This document shows positions 1 through 8,724 of a DNA stretch of 64,000 bases, one piece after another; positions within the stretch are counted from its first letter, which is position 1, and every line of letters starts with the position of its first letter. Below the pieces are notes generated by a model. The model was not told the DNA's origin. It did no database searches and was given only the letters and a program-made list of their open reading frames with translations. This DNA comes from an uncultured Porphyromonadaceae bacterium (GTDB lineage: Bacteria > Bacteroidota > Bacteroidia > Bacteroidales > Barnesiellaceae_A). The position numbers and the translations under genes were made by a program. The DNA lies in contig UPZG01000004.1 in assembly GCA_900538705.1 (NCBI GenBank), forward strand, positions 89,547-153,546, in the 5' to 3' direction.

Positions 1-1
1 C

Positions 2-1354
2 TATTCGCTAATCACTGATTTGTATGAATTGCATCCAGAGCGTACACGCGACTGGGTGAGCCGTCCTAAAGCGAATGGCTACCGTGCCTTACACCTTACG
101 GTAATGGGGCCTGACGGTAATTGGATAGAGGTGCAGATAAGGACCGAAAAGATGGACGAGATAGCTGAACGCGGCCTTGCAGCTCATTGGAAATATAAGG
201 TAGGAGAGTCGGACGAGGAGTCGGAACTCGATGTGTGGATAAATACTATCAAGGACGTTCTCAATAATCCGGAGCCCAATGCCATGGACTTTTTGGATAC
301 CATCAAGTTAAATCTTTTCAGTACCGAGATATTTGTCTTTACGCCTAAGGGCGATCTTATTACGCTGCCTAAAGATGCAACAGCGCTTGACCTTGCGTTT
401 ACGTTGCACTCCGATTTAGGCTTCCATTGTATAGCAGCTAAAGTCAATCATAAGCTGGTGCCTCTAAGCCAGAAATTGCAAAGTGGCGACCAAGTGGAAA
501 TCCTTACGTCGAAGTCGCAAACTCCTAAGGAAGAGTGGATTAATTTCGTGACTACGGCTAAGGCACGATCGCGGCTCGCAGCAGCCTTGCGTAAAGACCG
601 CCGACAAGTTATCGGCGCAGGCGAGAAGATATTTAACGACTTCCTTGCCGAAAATAACATTGAAAACAACAATGACCTAATGACGCGCATATTGAGCCGT
701 TTAGGTTTCAAGAATACCGATGAGCTTTTCTTCAAAATAGGTTCTGGCTCGCTTGATTTGGACGAATCGATACGCAAGTTCCTGAAAACCAAAAAAGGAG
801 GAAATATACTTGTGCGTTATCTTACCCTTGGACTTGCAAAGCCGAAGAGCGAAAAGGTGCAACCTGTTACCGACGACCCCAAGGCAAGTATCGACCGTAA
901 GCAGACATATATACTGCGTGAGGAGAATGGGGTAAAAAACTATGTCATAGCCGATTGCTGTCATCCAATACCCGGAGATGATGTGTTGGGATATGTAGAG
1001 CCTGACGAAAAAACCGTTGTGGTGCACAAGCGCGAGTGCCCTGTGGCTATGAAATTGAAGTCGAGCTTCGGGTCGAGGCTGGTAGCTACGATGTGGCAGG
1101 CTGGAAAAGACAAGAATTTCCCGGTTCTGATACTTATCCGTGGTATTGACCGTATGGGAATTCTCAACGAGATTACACGCACTATATCGGACGAATTGTC
1201 GATATATATGCGTTCTATGGATATCGAGGCCGATCAAGGAGTATTCTCAGGCAAGTTGAATATCATGGCGCATGATACGGGCACTGTGGAAAAACTATGT
1301 ACGGCATTGCGAAAGATAGATGGAGTGCAGAGTGCGGTGCGTGTCAACGAATAA
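2..1354 (+). CDS. RelA/SpoT-family (p)ppGpp synthetase/hydrolase, 5'-truncated by window edge
   Basis: The reading frame is open to the first bases of the window, so the gene starts upstream; the TTG at 20 is not a real start. What remains begins inside the synthetase domain (LYELHPERTRDW, then NGYRALH and EVQIRT, the synthetase active-site region). A TGS domain follows (IFVFTPKGDLI to QVEILTSKS), then a conserved Cys-Cys segment (VIADCCHPIPGDDVLGY) and a C-terminal ACT domain. The N-terminal HD hydrolase part lies outside the window. The family makes and degrades the stringent-response alarmone in the cytosol. The gene is followed after 30 bases by the 7TM-HD gene on the same strand, so the two may be co-transcribed. 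Whether this copy keeps hydrolase activity cannot be judged here. Confidence 0.95.
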   Translation, partial: YSLITDLYELHPERTRDWVSRPKANGYRALHLTVMGPDGNWIEVQIRTEKMDEIAERGLAAHWKYKVGESDEESELDVWINTIKDVLNNPEPNAMDFLDTIKLNLFSTEIFVFTPKGDLITLPKDATALDLAFTLHSDLGFHCIAAKVNHKLVPLSQKLQSGDQVEILTSKSQTPKEEWINFVTTAKARSRLAAALRKDRRQVIGAGEKIFNDFLAENNIENNNDLMTRILSRLGFKNTDELFFKIGSGSLDLDESIRKFLKTKKGGNILVRYLTLGLAKPKSEKVQPVTDDPKASIDRKQTYILREENGVKNYVIADCCHPIPGDDVLGYVEPDEKTVVVHKRECPVAMKLKSSFGSRLVATMWQAGKDKNFPVLILIRGIDRMGILNEITRTISDELSIYMRSMDIEADQGVFSGKLNIMAHDTGTVEKLCTALRKIDGVQSAVRVNE

Positions 1355-1384
1355 CACCGCGCAACAATTAAAAGATACGAAGAG

Positions 1385-3457
1385 ATGGACAACAAGAAAA
1401 AAAACAATATCAAAGTGAGCCGTTGGGTCGTACTTACGCTTTTTTTTGTAGTGAGTGTGGCATTGCTTACCTATTTTTACCCTCGCGAAGGTCGCTCGCT
1501 TTATGTGTTTCACGAAGGCCGTCCGTGGTCATATAGCCTCTTAACGGCGCCTTTTGACTTTCCTATTTATAAAGACGACGACCTGATACGCCGTGAGCAA
1601 GACAGTATTTTGGTTACTTTCAAGCCCATCTATCGCATAGACGATACTATTGGAAAAACGATGGTTGCCCGTTTCGATAGTGTACTGATGCATTATCCGG
1701 CCATTCCCATAGGGGCTGCTTATCGCAAGGCATATTGCGATACGTTGAAGAGTATTTATGATGCAGGTATTGTATCGGCCGAATGCTATACGGCATTGCA
1801 GACAGGGCAGATATCGGGTATCCGTGTCTTACAGAACAATCTTGCCAAGAACTATCCTACACAAAAGCTCTTGTCTCCCAAGGCTGCATATGAGCGATTT
1901 TTAGATGCCTATCCCGATACTTATTCGCGACACATATTACAGTCGACCGGATTGAATGATTTTCTTGTCGAAAATATTTTGCCAGATAGTGTGACGACTC
2001 AAAAAGTACGCGATGAATATTTGCAGCAAATATCATTATCGCAAGGTATGGTACAGGCCGGTGAACGTATAGTAGACCGGGGCGAGATAGTGACCCCCGA
2101 GATATATCGCATTTTGAAGTCGTACGAAATGGTACTAGCTAAAAAGACAGCCACTGATGCCCGGCACGAATATTTTACGATTGCAGGGCAGGCAGTAGTG
2201 TTTAGTTGTGCCATTGCGTTTCTCTTTCTCTTCTTGGCATTGTTCCGTCACCGTTTGTTCCGTCAAAACAAGGTGATAGGATTCATCATGCTGCTTGTCG
2301 TGGCAGTTTCGATAGCGGCATTTACTGTGACACGCTTCAATTTCAATGCAATATTCCTTATACCGTTTGCCATTATACCTATCATAATGGTGACGTTCTT
2401 CGACTCACGTGTCGCGCTGTATGTACACCTTGTTACTGTCATTATTTGCTCGTTTGCCGCTCCTGCACCTTTGCTTTTCTTCTTCTTGCAACTCATTGTA
2501 GGTATGGCAGCTATCGACAGCCTTAACGACCTTTCCAAGCGGTCGCAACTTTTCCGTTGCTCTATTATAGTTTTTGTAGCATACGGTATTGCGTATATGG
2601 GTTATACTTTATTTACCGAAGGCGACATTATGAAGGTAGACCTGACCATGTTGCTGTATTTGGCAATAAACTGTGTGTTGCTGCTGTTTACCTATTTGCT
2701 CATTTATATTTTTGAACGAACGTTTGGATTCCTCTCTTCGGTGACGTTGGTAGAGCTGTCCGATATCAATTCTCCTTTATTATTGCGTCTTTCTGAAGAG
2801 GCTCCTGGAACATTCCAGCATGCTATGCAAGTTTCCAATTTGGCAGCTGCTGCGGCTATCAAGGTGGGTGCTAATGCCCAGTTGGTACGTACTGGCGCAC
2901 TTTATCATGATATCGGTAAACTTTCTAATCCGGCTTTTTTCACAGAAAACCAGGGAGGAAATATCAATCCTCACAAAGACCTCCCTCTTGAAGAGAGTGC
3001 CCGTATCATTATATCGCACGTGGCTGATGGCCTGAAGATGGCCGAGAAGGCAGGTCTACCACCTCAGGTGCGTGAGTTTATAGCTACACACCATGGTCAT
3101 GGGAAGGCCAAATATTTTTATAATACCTATTGCAATCAGCATCCCGGAGAGCCGGTCGACGATGAGAAGTTTACTTATCCAGGCCACAATCCGCAAACTA
3201 AGGAGACGGGTATACTTATGATGGCCGATGCTGTTGAAGCAGCATCACGAAGCCTCAAAGAGTATAACGAGACCTCAATATCGCAGCTTGTAAATCGTAT
3301 TATCGATTCTCAAATTGCCGATGGTTTGCTTAAAGAGACACCCCTTAGTTTCCGTGATGTTGAAACCATCAAAGAGGTATTTACCGAGAAGCTTATGACA
3401 ATGTACCATACCCGTATCAGCTATCCTACGTTGCAAAGGCCTTCTCATCAGGCATAA
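1385..3457 (+). CDS. 7TM-HD membrane phosphodiesterase, PgpH/YqfF family
   Basis: A 690-residue protein with an N-terminal membrane anchor (about residues 15-32), a periplasmic 7TMR-HDED-like region, a cluster of about seven hydrophobic segments (about 270-450) and a cytosolic HD domain. The HD signature is visible: H479-type entry GTFQHAMQ, the HD pair at 508-509 (ALYHDIGK), then ATHHGHG and a conserved MADAVEAASR. Characterised members hydrolyse cyclic di-AMP to pApA; that substrate is inferred from family membership. The start ATG follows an AGAGATGG context 30 bases after the alarmone gene. The two neighbours link second-messenger turnover functions, but nothing in the sequence shows joint regulation. 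Confidence 0.9.
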   Translation: MDNKKKNNIKVSRWVVLTLFFVVSVALLTYFYPREGRSLYVFHEGRPWSYSLLTAPFDFPIYKDDDLIRREQDSILVTFKPIYRIDDTIGKTMVARFDSVLMHYPAIPIGAAYRKAYCDTLKSIYDAGIVSAECYTALQTGQISGIRVLQNNLAKNYPTQKLLSPKAAYERFLDAYPDTYSRHILQSTGLNDFLVENILPDSVTTQKVRDEYLQQISLSQGMVQAGERIVDRGEIVTPEIYRILKSYEMVLAKKTATDARHEYFTIAGQAVVFSCAIAFLFLFLALFRHRLFRQNKVIGFIMLLVVAVSIAAFTVTRFNFNAIFLIPFAIIPIIMVTFFDSRVALYVHLVTVIICSFAAPAPLLFFFLQLIVGMAAIDSLNDLSKRSQLFRCSIIVFVAYGIAYMGYTLFTEGDIMKVDLTMLLYLAINCVLLLFTYLLIYIFERTFGFLSSVTLVELSDINSPLLLRLSEEAPGTFQHAMQVSNLAAAAAIKVGANAQLVRTGALYHDIGKLSNPAFFTENQGGNINPHKDLPLEESARIIISHVADGLKMAEKAGLPPQVREFIATHHGHGKAKYFYNTYCNQHPGEPVDDEKFTYPGHNPQTKETGILMMADAVEAASRSLKEYNETSISQLVNRIIDSQIADGLLKETPLSFRDVETIKEVFTEKLMTMYHTRISYPTLQRPSHQA

Positions 3458-3659
3458 AGCGTTACGGCTCTGTGTGAGTTGTATGGGTAAGACTATGCAT
3501 GCTGCACTGTTTTGGGCAGTGTGTCGAATTTTGATGGTAGGATTCTTATGGATTTTATGTGGTGTGCTGTAGAGAAAAAGTTATTGTATGGTAGAATTTG
3601 TAAATGAAAAGAGTGAGCGGTGCTTCTGTATCATTATATAGCAAACGTAATAGAATAGC

Positions 3660-3690
3660 TTGTCGGATTGATAAAATACTATTATCTTTG
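3660..3690 (+). promoter_or_regulatory. Bacteroidota-type promoter for psd-pssA
   Basis: The -7 box TATCTTTG lies at 3683-3690 and a -33-like CTTG at 3659-3662, with about 20 bases between. The expected start site lies just before the psd ATG at 3712, giving a very short leader. The preceding 3458-3658 stretch shows nothing else recognisable. Confidence 0.6.
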
Positions 3691-3711
3691 CACGAATATG
3701 AATGAGCCATC

Positions 3712-4407
3712 ATGAAATACAAAATACATCAGGAAGGGAAACAGACATTATTGATGTTGGCAGCAATTTTCTTGCTTGTCGACGTGCTGATGGTGCTTTT
3801 TGTGCCTTATTTCTATTTGACAGTATTTGTTGTAACGGCCACGATTGTTGTGTACCTGATATTGGTAAATTTCTTCAGGTCGCCACGAAGACATTTCAAC
3901 ACTCAAGGAGTTGATATGGACAGGGTTGTTGTAGCGCCTGCCGATGGTGTAGTGGTTGTACGTGAGGAGGTATATGAAGGTGAATATTTTCACGACTGGC
4001 GTATGCAGGTATCGATATTTATGTCGTTGTTTAACGTTCATGCCAACTGGACGCCGGTAAATGGTTGTGTAAAGAGTGTATCACATCAAGATGGCAGGTT
4101 CTGGGCAGCCAATTTGCCAAAATCAAGTACCGAAAACGAGCGGTCGCACATTGTGATAAAAACCCGTGGAGGCGATGAGATTCTTATGCGTCAGGTAGCA
4201 GGAGCGTGTGCCCGTCGCATCGTTACTTATGCCGATGCCGGTGATGTATGTACAATTGACGAGCATATGGGCTTTATCAAATTCGGGTCGAGGGTAGATT
4301 TGTATCTTCCTCTCGATAGTGAAATAAAGGTAGATATAGACCAGCGTACGGTAGGAAATCAGACGGTTGTTGCCTATTTGCCTTCTCGGAAGGAAGAAAA
4401 ATTATGA
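3712..4407 (+). CDS. psd: phosphatidylserine decarboxylase proenzyme
   Basis: 231 residues, the short bacterial form of the family. Two adjacent hydrophobic segments at residues 15-55 anchor it in the inner membrane. The proenzyme self-cleaves before a serine to create a pyruvoyl cofactor; the expected Gly-Ser is seen as FGSR with G192-S193. It decarboxylates phosphatidylserine to phosphatidylethanolamine. The stop codon overlaps the start of pssA (ATGA at 4404-4407), which supplies its substrate, so translation is probably coupled. The ATG at 3712 is favoured because the promoter box ends at 3690. Confidence 0.93.
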   Translation: MKYKIHQEGKQTLLMLAAIFLLVDVLMVLFVPYFYLTVFVVTATIVVYLILVNFFRSPRRHFNTQGVDMDRVVVAPADGVVVVREEVYEGEYFHDWRMQVSIFMSLFNVHANWTPVNGCVKSVSHQDGRFWAANLPKSSTENERSHIVIKTRGGDEILMRQVAGACARRIVTYADAGDVCTIDEHMGFIKFGSRVDLYLPLDSEIKVDIDQRTVGNQTVVAYLPSRKEEKL

Positions 4408-5093
4408 GTTTGAGACGACATATTCCCAATGCGATAACATGCCTTAACTTGCTATCGGGCTGTATAGGAGTTATTTTTGCTCTTAAAGGCTTCTATTATG
4501 GTGTAGCGTGTTGTGTGGCATTGTCGGCATTATTTGATTTCTTCGACGGATTTTCAGCTCGTTTATTGGGCGCATATTCTCCTATGGGAAAAGAGCTTGA
4601 CTCTCTTGCCGATTTGGTGAGCTTTGGCTTGGCTCCAGCCTTGTTGGTAATGCATGGGCTTAGTCTGTCACTTCCTGCCAATGTAGCGTGGCTCTCGTAT
4701 GCCGCTCTGCTTATACCGGTATTTTCGGCGTTGCGATTGGCCAAGTTCAATATAGACACTCGTCAGTCGCATTCGTTTATAGGCTTACCTGTTCCGGCCG
4801 ATGCATTGTGGTGGATAGGTGTCTGTCATGTATTTGCATCGGGTGCAATAGTGCCTTTATGGCTTGTATTATGTGTGCTGCTTTCAATAATTCTCTTTTC
4901 GTATTTGATGGTAAGTGAGATACCTATGTTTTCACTGAAATTTTCGAGTTACGGTTGGCGAGGAAATGCCTTGCGTTATGTTTTGCTGGGTATATCGGTT
5001 GTGCTGCTTGCATGGCAGGGTCTTGCCGGACTTGCTCCCGCGATAGGAGTGTATATACTATTGTCGTTGTGGCAGTGGAGACGAGCTGCATGA
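4404..5093 (+). CDS. pssA: CDP-diacylglycerol--serine O-phosphatidyltransferase
   Basis: 229 residues with multiple membrane spans. The CDP-alcohol phosphotransferase signature is complete: D48-G49-x2-A52-R53-x8-G62-x3-D66-x3-D70 (DGFSARLLGAYSPMGKELD then SLAD). The enzyme transfers the phosphatidyl group from CDP-diacylglycerol to serine at the inner membrane, giving phosphatidylserine for the adjacent decarboxylase. It overlaps psd by four bases, so the pair forms a phosphatidylethanolamine operon. A stem-loop at 5100-5124 follows. Confidence 0.93.
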   Translation: MSLRRHIPNAITCLNLLSGCIGVIFALKGFYYGVACCVALSALFDFFDGFSARLLGAYSPMGKELDSLADLVSFGLAPALLVMHGLSLSLPANVAWLSYAALLIPVFSALRLAKFNIDTRQSHSFIGLPVPADALWWIGVCHVFASGAIVPLWLVLCVLLSIILFSYLMVSEIPMFSLKFSSYGWRGNALRYVLLGISVVLLAWQGLAGLAPAIGVYILLSLWQWRRAA

Positions 5094-5099
5094 CGTTTT

Positions 5100-5124
5100 G
5101 CCGGAATAAAATAATACGTCCGGC
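5100..5124 (+). other. stem-loop between pssA and umuD
   Basis: GCCGGA at 5100-5105 can pair with TCCGGC at 5119-5124 around a 13-base AT-rich loop. No T-run follows, so it is a poor intrinsic terminator. It sits about 20 bases before the umuD start and could be an mRNA hairpin or a protein-binding palindrome. Confidence 0.35.
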
Positions 5125-5145
5125 AGCTTGAGGAAAGATTGTAGG

Positions 5146-5580
5146 ATGGAAAAATTGGATGATATACGACGTGTAGAGCCTCAAACGGATTTGCAAGTAA
5201 CAGTTATGGATGAGGCTGTTCCGGCGGGGTTTCCTTCTCCGGCGCAAGACAGAAATGACGATGTCATAGACTTGAACAGGGTGCTGATACAACATCCTGC
5301 ATCGACTTTTTGTGCTCGTGTCTCGGGCGATTCTATGCGCGATTGTGGTATAAGCGATGGCGATTTACTGCTTATAGACAAGTCGTTACGTCCTCGCGAT
5401 GGCGATGTGGCAGTATGTTTTATTGATGGTGAATTTACACTTAAACGTATCTCATTGCGTCGTGATGGTATTTGGTTGGAGCCCGCCAATCCCGCCTATC
5501 CGGCATTACATGTCCGTGAGGGAAGCAATTTCCAAGTGTGGGGTATCGTGTCGTATGTTATCAAAGGTATGCGGCGATAG
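5146..5580 (+). CDS. umuD: UmuD-like LexA/S24-family translesion-polymerase subunit
   Basis: 144 residues from the ATG at 5146 (an upstream TTG at 5128 is less likely). The S24 peptidase layout is clear: self-cleavage Ala27-Gly28 (VPAGFPSPAQD), nucleophile Ser63 in SGDSM, and general-base Lys100 in FTLKRI. RecA-stimulated self-cleavage produces UmuD', the partner of UmuC in polymerase V; this is family knowledge. The umuC gene starts 29 bases downstream. No LexA box can be assigned with confidence. Confidence 0.9.
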   Translation: MEKLDDIRRVEPQTDLQVTVMDEAVPAGFPSPAQDRNDDVIDLNRVLIQHPASTFCARVSGDSMRDCGISDGDLLLIDKSLRPRDGDVAVCFIDGEFTLKRISLRRDGIWLEPANPAYPALHVREGSNFQVWGIVSYVIKGMRR

Positions 5581-5609
5581 AAGATTATAGCCGATGTTTT
5601 GGGGCGTAT

Positions 5610-6875
5610 ATGTATGCACTGGTAGATTGTAACAACTTTTTTGTTTCGTGTGAGCGCATCTTCAATCCGGCGCTCAATGGCCGTCCTGTTGTAGTACTAA
5701 GCGGTAATGATGGTTGTGTCATAGCTCGTAGTAATGAGGCCAAGGCATTAGGTATAGCCATGGGGCAACCGGCGTTTGAGTTGCGAGAGCTTTTTGAACG
5801 AAATAATGTGGCTATATATTCGTCTAATCATATATTGTATGGTGATATTTCACGGCGTATCATGTCTCTTTTGTCGTACTATTCGCCCGATGTAGAGGTG
5901 TATAGTATTGATGAGGCTTTCTTGCGTCTCGATGGTGTAGTAGGAGAGGATACAGCCAGCGAATATGCAAAAAACATTGTAGATGAAATACAACGTTGTA
6001 TAGGTGTCCCGGTGAGTGTAGGTGTGGCTGCAACCAAGACGTTGGCTAAGATAGCGTCGCGACGTGCCAAAAAAATGCCCCGTTACAACAGTGTGTGTGC
6101 ACTTCTGTCGCCCGATCAGATAGCTATTGCCTTGATGGAGTGTTCTGTGGCCGATGTGTGGGGGGTAGGAAGGCGTTTGGCTCCTCGTATGATGGCCGAT
6201 GGTATAGCCACGGCATGGGAGCTTTCACGACGACAAGCCCAAGTATTGCGACGGTGCTACTCGGTCGAAGTGGAGCGTACGCATGACGAATTGAATGGAA
6301 TAGTTTGTTATGCCGACGATGAACATCCAGAAGGAAAGCAGTCTCTTACCGTCTCACGGACTTTCGGACAGGCTTTGATGACGTTTGATGACCTCTACGA
6401 AGCTGTAGCGCATTTTACGGCGACAGCTGCTGCCCGATTGAGACGGCAAGCATCGGCCGCGGCTTCGGTATTGGTTTTTATCAAGGGGAGGCAGCGAGCT
6501 ACAACTTGTTATGTGGGAGCTCGTGAGCTTCTTTTACCAGTGGCTTCAGATAGTACCATAGAGCTCTCGCAATATGCACGCAAGGCTTTGGCTTCGGTCT
6601 ACAGGCCAGGAGAGGCTTACAGAAAGGCCGGGGTTATATTAGGTGGTATTGTACCTCGAGACCATGTACAACTGGGCTTGTACGATACGGTCGATCGCGA
6701 GAAGCATCGCAAGCTCATGCAGGTGCTCGATGAGGTAAACTTGCGTTCCGGAAAGGGAACTTTGCGTTTGGGGGCAGAGGGTAACCGGCGAGTGTGGATG
6801 GCCAAACAAGAACACTTATCGCCCTGTTATACGACCGACATCAAAGATATTTTAGTGGTAAAAGCCAAGGATTGA
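5610..6875 (+). CDS. umuC: UmuC-like Y-family DNA polymerase (Pol V catalytic subunit)
   Basis: 421 residues from the ATG at 5610. An in-frame ATG at 5538 lies inside umuD and would add a non-conserved 24-residue leader, so it was rejected. The Y-family signatures are present: D6 in ALVDCNNFFVSCE, the catalytic pair D101-E102 in YSIDEAFLRLDG, and a helix-hairpin-helix region around VWGVGRRLAPRM. The C-terminal DUF4113-like tail ends in WRPxY-like context (RRVWMAKQEHLSPCYTTD). It performs error-prone bypass synthesis at lesions with UmuD'. It forms an operon with umuD. Confidence 0.93.
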   Translation: MYALVDCNNFFVSCERIFNPALNGRPVVVLSGNDGCVIARSNEAKALGIAMGQPAFELRELFERNNVAIYSSNHILYGDISRRIMSLLSYYSPDVEVYSIDEAFLRLDGVVGEDTASEYAKNIVDEIQRCIGVPVSVGVAATKTLAKIASRRAKKMPRYNSVCALLSPDQIAIALMECSVADVWGVGRRLAPRMMADGIATAWELSRRQAQVLRRCYSVEVERTHDELNGIVCYADDEHPEGKQSLTVSRTFGQALMTFDDLYEAVAHFTATAAARLRRQASAAASVLVFIKGRQRATTCYVGARELLLPVASDSTIELSQYARKALASVYRPGEAYRKAGVILGGIVPRDHVQLGLYDTVDREKHRKLMQVLDEVNLRSGKGTLRLGAEGNRRVWMAKQEHLSPCYTTDIKDILVVKAKD

Positions 6876-6881
6876 TGCCGA

Positions 6882-8012
6882 TTATCGAAACAGATGCCTT
6901 GCAAAAAAACGGTGATACCAGCGATTGCGGTAGTTGTGTATGGTCTCTTCTATGGCTTTCATGATGCGCTCTTCTGCTTGGTTACACCAGGTCACAAATT
7001 CCCGGTTGGGCGTATAATTTTGCATGAGATTGAGCAGCTTATCCATATCGAAGGTTTTAGATACGATACCTGCACCTACCTTCATGGCGTCATATCCGTT
7101 GCATTCTTGTTCTATATGTACGGGCACCATCAATATGGGCTTTTGCAAGTATATGGCTTCGCATACCGACTCAAATCCTGCCGTAGTGGCGTAGCCTCCG
7201 CAACCAGCCATCAGTTGCAGAAACTTTTCGTCGTTGATGTAATGGAAGGTGAGCCCCGGTTCATATTCGTAGGTCTCGGGCACATCGGTTTTGTCCCAGA
7301 AAAAATGCATTTCAATGTCAGGATGGCGCTTATGCCATTGTTGTACCTCGTCGGCAAATCCGCTGTTGAGCATATACCCATGTATATAATTCCCCTTGGT
7401 ACTTTGTGTATTGCGGACAGATTGTCGCAGTAGTGGCGGCACAACTATGATGTCACGTTGCGTATCGTCGGGCGCAGCATAGAAAGAGAGGGCAAGTCGC
7501 TTAGATGCTCCTATGCTCGTGGCGCGGGTAAAGACGAGGAGCGAGTCGAGTTCGACTTTCAACTTGTCGGGGAAATCAAACTTCTTATGTAAGAAGAGGT
7601 ATTGATGCCCTATGCAGATGATGGGAACTCTCATGGGGTGGAATATATTGGCAATCCCCAACATTACATCGTAGAAGTTGATGACAGCATCGGGCTTGTA
7701 TTGGTTGATGGTTTGACGTAAGAACCGTGCCGTTTGTGAAAACTCGGGCAGTTTCATCACGTTGTAGATTACGCTGAAAAATACCGACGGTCTTTTGTCC
7801 CCGGGATGTGCCACAAAATTAGGACTCTTAAATGATAATATCTTTACATCAGCAAGACGTGTGTACAGATATTGTGGTATTTTTCGTTGTGGACTTTTCC
7901 CTACGAGGCATGCAACAACTTCGTGCCCATGCTTTTGTAGCATCGAGTGCATCTCAATGGCTTGCATGAAATGCCCGCGCCCTTCGCCTTGAACAACAAA
8001 CAGAAATTTCAT
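6882..8012 (-). CDS. glycosyltransferase of the MurG/UGT-like GT-B fold
   Basis: 376 residues from the ATG at 8012-8010; a longer frame to 8135 adds a basic, non-conserved leader. The N-terminus MKFLFVVQGEGRGH matches the nucleotide-sugar glycosyltransferase start with its GxGH loop. The C-terminal half has the acceptor and donor region (GCGGYATTAGFESVCEAIY, then PILMVPVHIEQECNGY), which resembles the GT28/UGT donor-binding motif GGxxS/T...P...EQ..N. Donor and acceptor are unknown; a cell-envelope or lipid-linked sugar role is plausible. It is convergent with umuC (only 6 bases between the stops). Confidence 0.75.
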   Translation of the reverse strand: MKFLFVVQGEGRGHFMQAIEMHSMLQKHGHEVVACLVGKSPQRKIPQYLYTRLADVKILSFKSPNFVAHPGDKRPSVFFSVIYNVMKLPEFSQTARFLRQTINQYKPDAVINFYDVMLGIANIFHPMRVPIICIGHQYLFLHKKFDFPDKLKVELDSLLVFTRATSIGASKRLALSFYAAPDDTQRDIIVVPPLLRQSVRNTQSTKGNYIHGYMLNSGFADEVQQWHKRHPDIEMHFFWDKTDVPETYEYEPGLTFHYINDEKFLQLMAGCGGYATTAGFESVCEAIYLQKPILMVPVHIEQECNGYDAMKVGAGIVSKTFDMDKLLNLMQNYTPNREFVTWCNQAEERIMKAIEETIHNYRNRWYHRFFARHLFR

Positions 8013-8132
8013 ATATGTCGTTTGTCTTGGTTCTTTATACAAAGAAAAGAACTTTTTCGGTGTAATGCAATACTTTGATGCATATAGCCTGAAAAAAGAG
8101 TGACGTAGCAAAGTTTTTTGGATTAAGCCAAA

Positions 8133-8140
8133 CAAATTTA
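8133..8140 (-). promoter_or_regulatory. possible -7 box for the glycosyltransferase
   Basis: On the minus strand the sequence reads TAAATTTG, matching TAnnTTTG. It sits about 120 bases upstream of the chosen start and supports the shorter reading frame. No clear -33 partner was seen. Confidence 0.35.
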
Positions 8141-8186
8141 TTTCTTGTTGTGTTATATGTAAATAGTTAAAACGAACGGGGTAAGA

Positions 8187-8217
8187 TTTGCTCTTTCCAC
8201 CATAAGTCTTATCTTTG
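8187..8217 (+). promoter_or_regulatory. promoter for the DUF4491 gene
   Basis: TTTG at 8187-8190 and TATCTTTG at 8210-8217 are 19 bases apart, a close match to the Bacteroidota primary sigma consensus. The implied start near 8223 rules out the longest open frame beginning at 8215. Confidence 0.6.
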
Positions 8218-8292
8218 CTACACCATGCAGCAAACGCACTGCCTGATAGGCAGAGTATGTTATCGCAGTGTTATTTTAATTGTGTATTGAGT

Positions 8293-8607
8293 ATGATATC
8301 ATTCCTTTCTTCGCACCATCTCATCGGGCTCTTTATAGGGCTGTGTACTTTTCTTATCATAGGCTTGTTTCATCCTATCACTATAAAAGCCTATTATTAT
8401 TGGGGGACTCGCTGCTGGTGGATATTTCTTGTATTGGGGATTATAGGTGTTGCCTTGTCGATAGTAGTTGCCGAGGTTGTATGGTCGGCCTTGCTCGGGG
8501 TATTCTCTTTCTCCTCGTTTTGGACTATCAAAGAGCTTTTCGAGCAAGAAGAGCGGGTAAAAAAAGGATGGTTCCCTAAAAATCCTAATCGTCAATATCC
8601 ATTCTGA
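8293..8607 (+). CDS. DUF4491 family small membrane protein
   Basis: 104 residues from the ATG at 8293. Three hydrophobic segments are visible (residues about 8-25, 38-55 and 58-75), with the family-like blocks FHPITIKAYYYWGTRCWW and ELFEQEERVKKGWFPKNPNR. The C-terminal basic tail probably faces the cytosol. Function is unknown for the family. It stands alone between the glycosyltransferase promoter and ilvE. Confidence 0.75.
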   Translation: MISFLSSHHLIGLFIGLCTFLIIGLFHPITIKAYYYWGTRCWWIFLVLGIIGVALSIVVAEVVWSALLGVFSFSSFWTIKELFEQEERVKKGWFPKNPNRQYPF

Positions 8608-8671
8608 TAATCAGAATGTTATGCTGATTTTAAAAGCCTATTGTACTTTTTCAGATAATATTAGCTTATAA

Positions 8672-8703
8672 TTTGTATTCCTAATAGAAAAAATATATCT
8701 TTG
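8672..8703 (+). promoter_or_regulatory. promoter for ilvE
   Basis: TTTG at 8672-8675 and TATCTTTG at 8696-8703, with a 20-base spacer. The ATG of ilvE is 22 bases past the -7 box. Confidence 0.65.
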
Positions 8704-8724
8704 TAGAACCTAAATTGAAGACTT

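Noticed and set aside
20..22. TTG start for the alarmone enzyme
   Set aside because: The frame is open upstream and the sequence YSLITDLYELHPERT is continuous family sequence, so the gene is cut by the window edge.
5538..5609. Earlier umuC start
   Set aside because: It overlaps umuD, adds non-conserved residues, and the canonical ALVDCNNFF begins at 5610.
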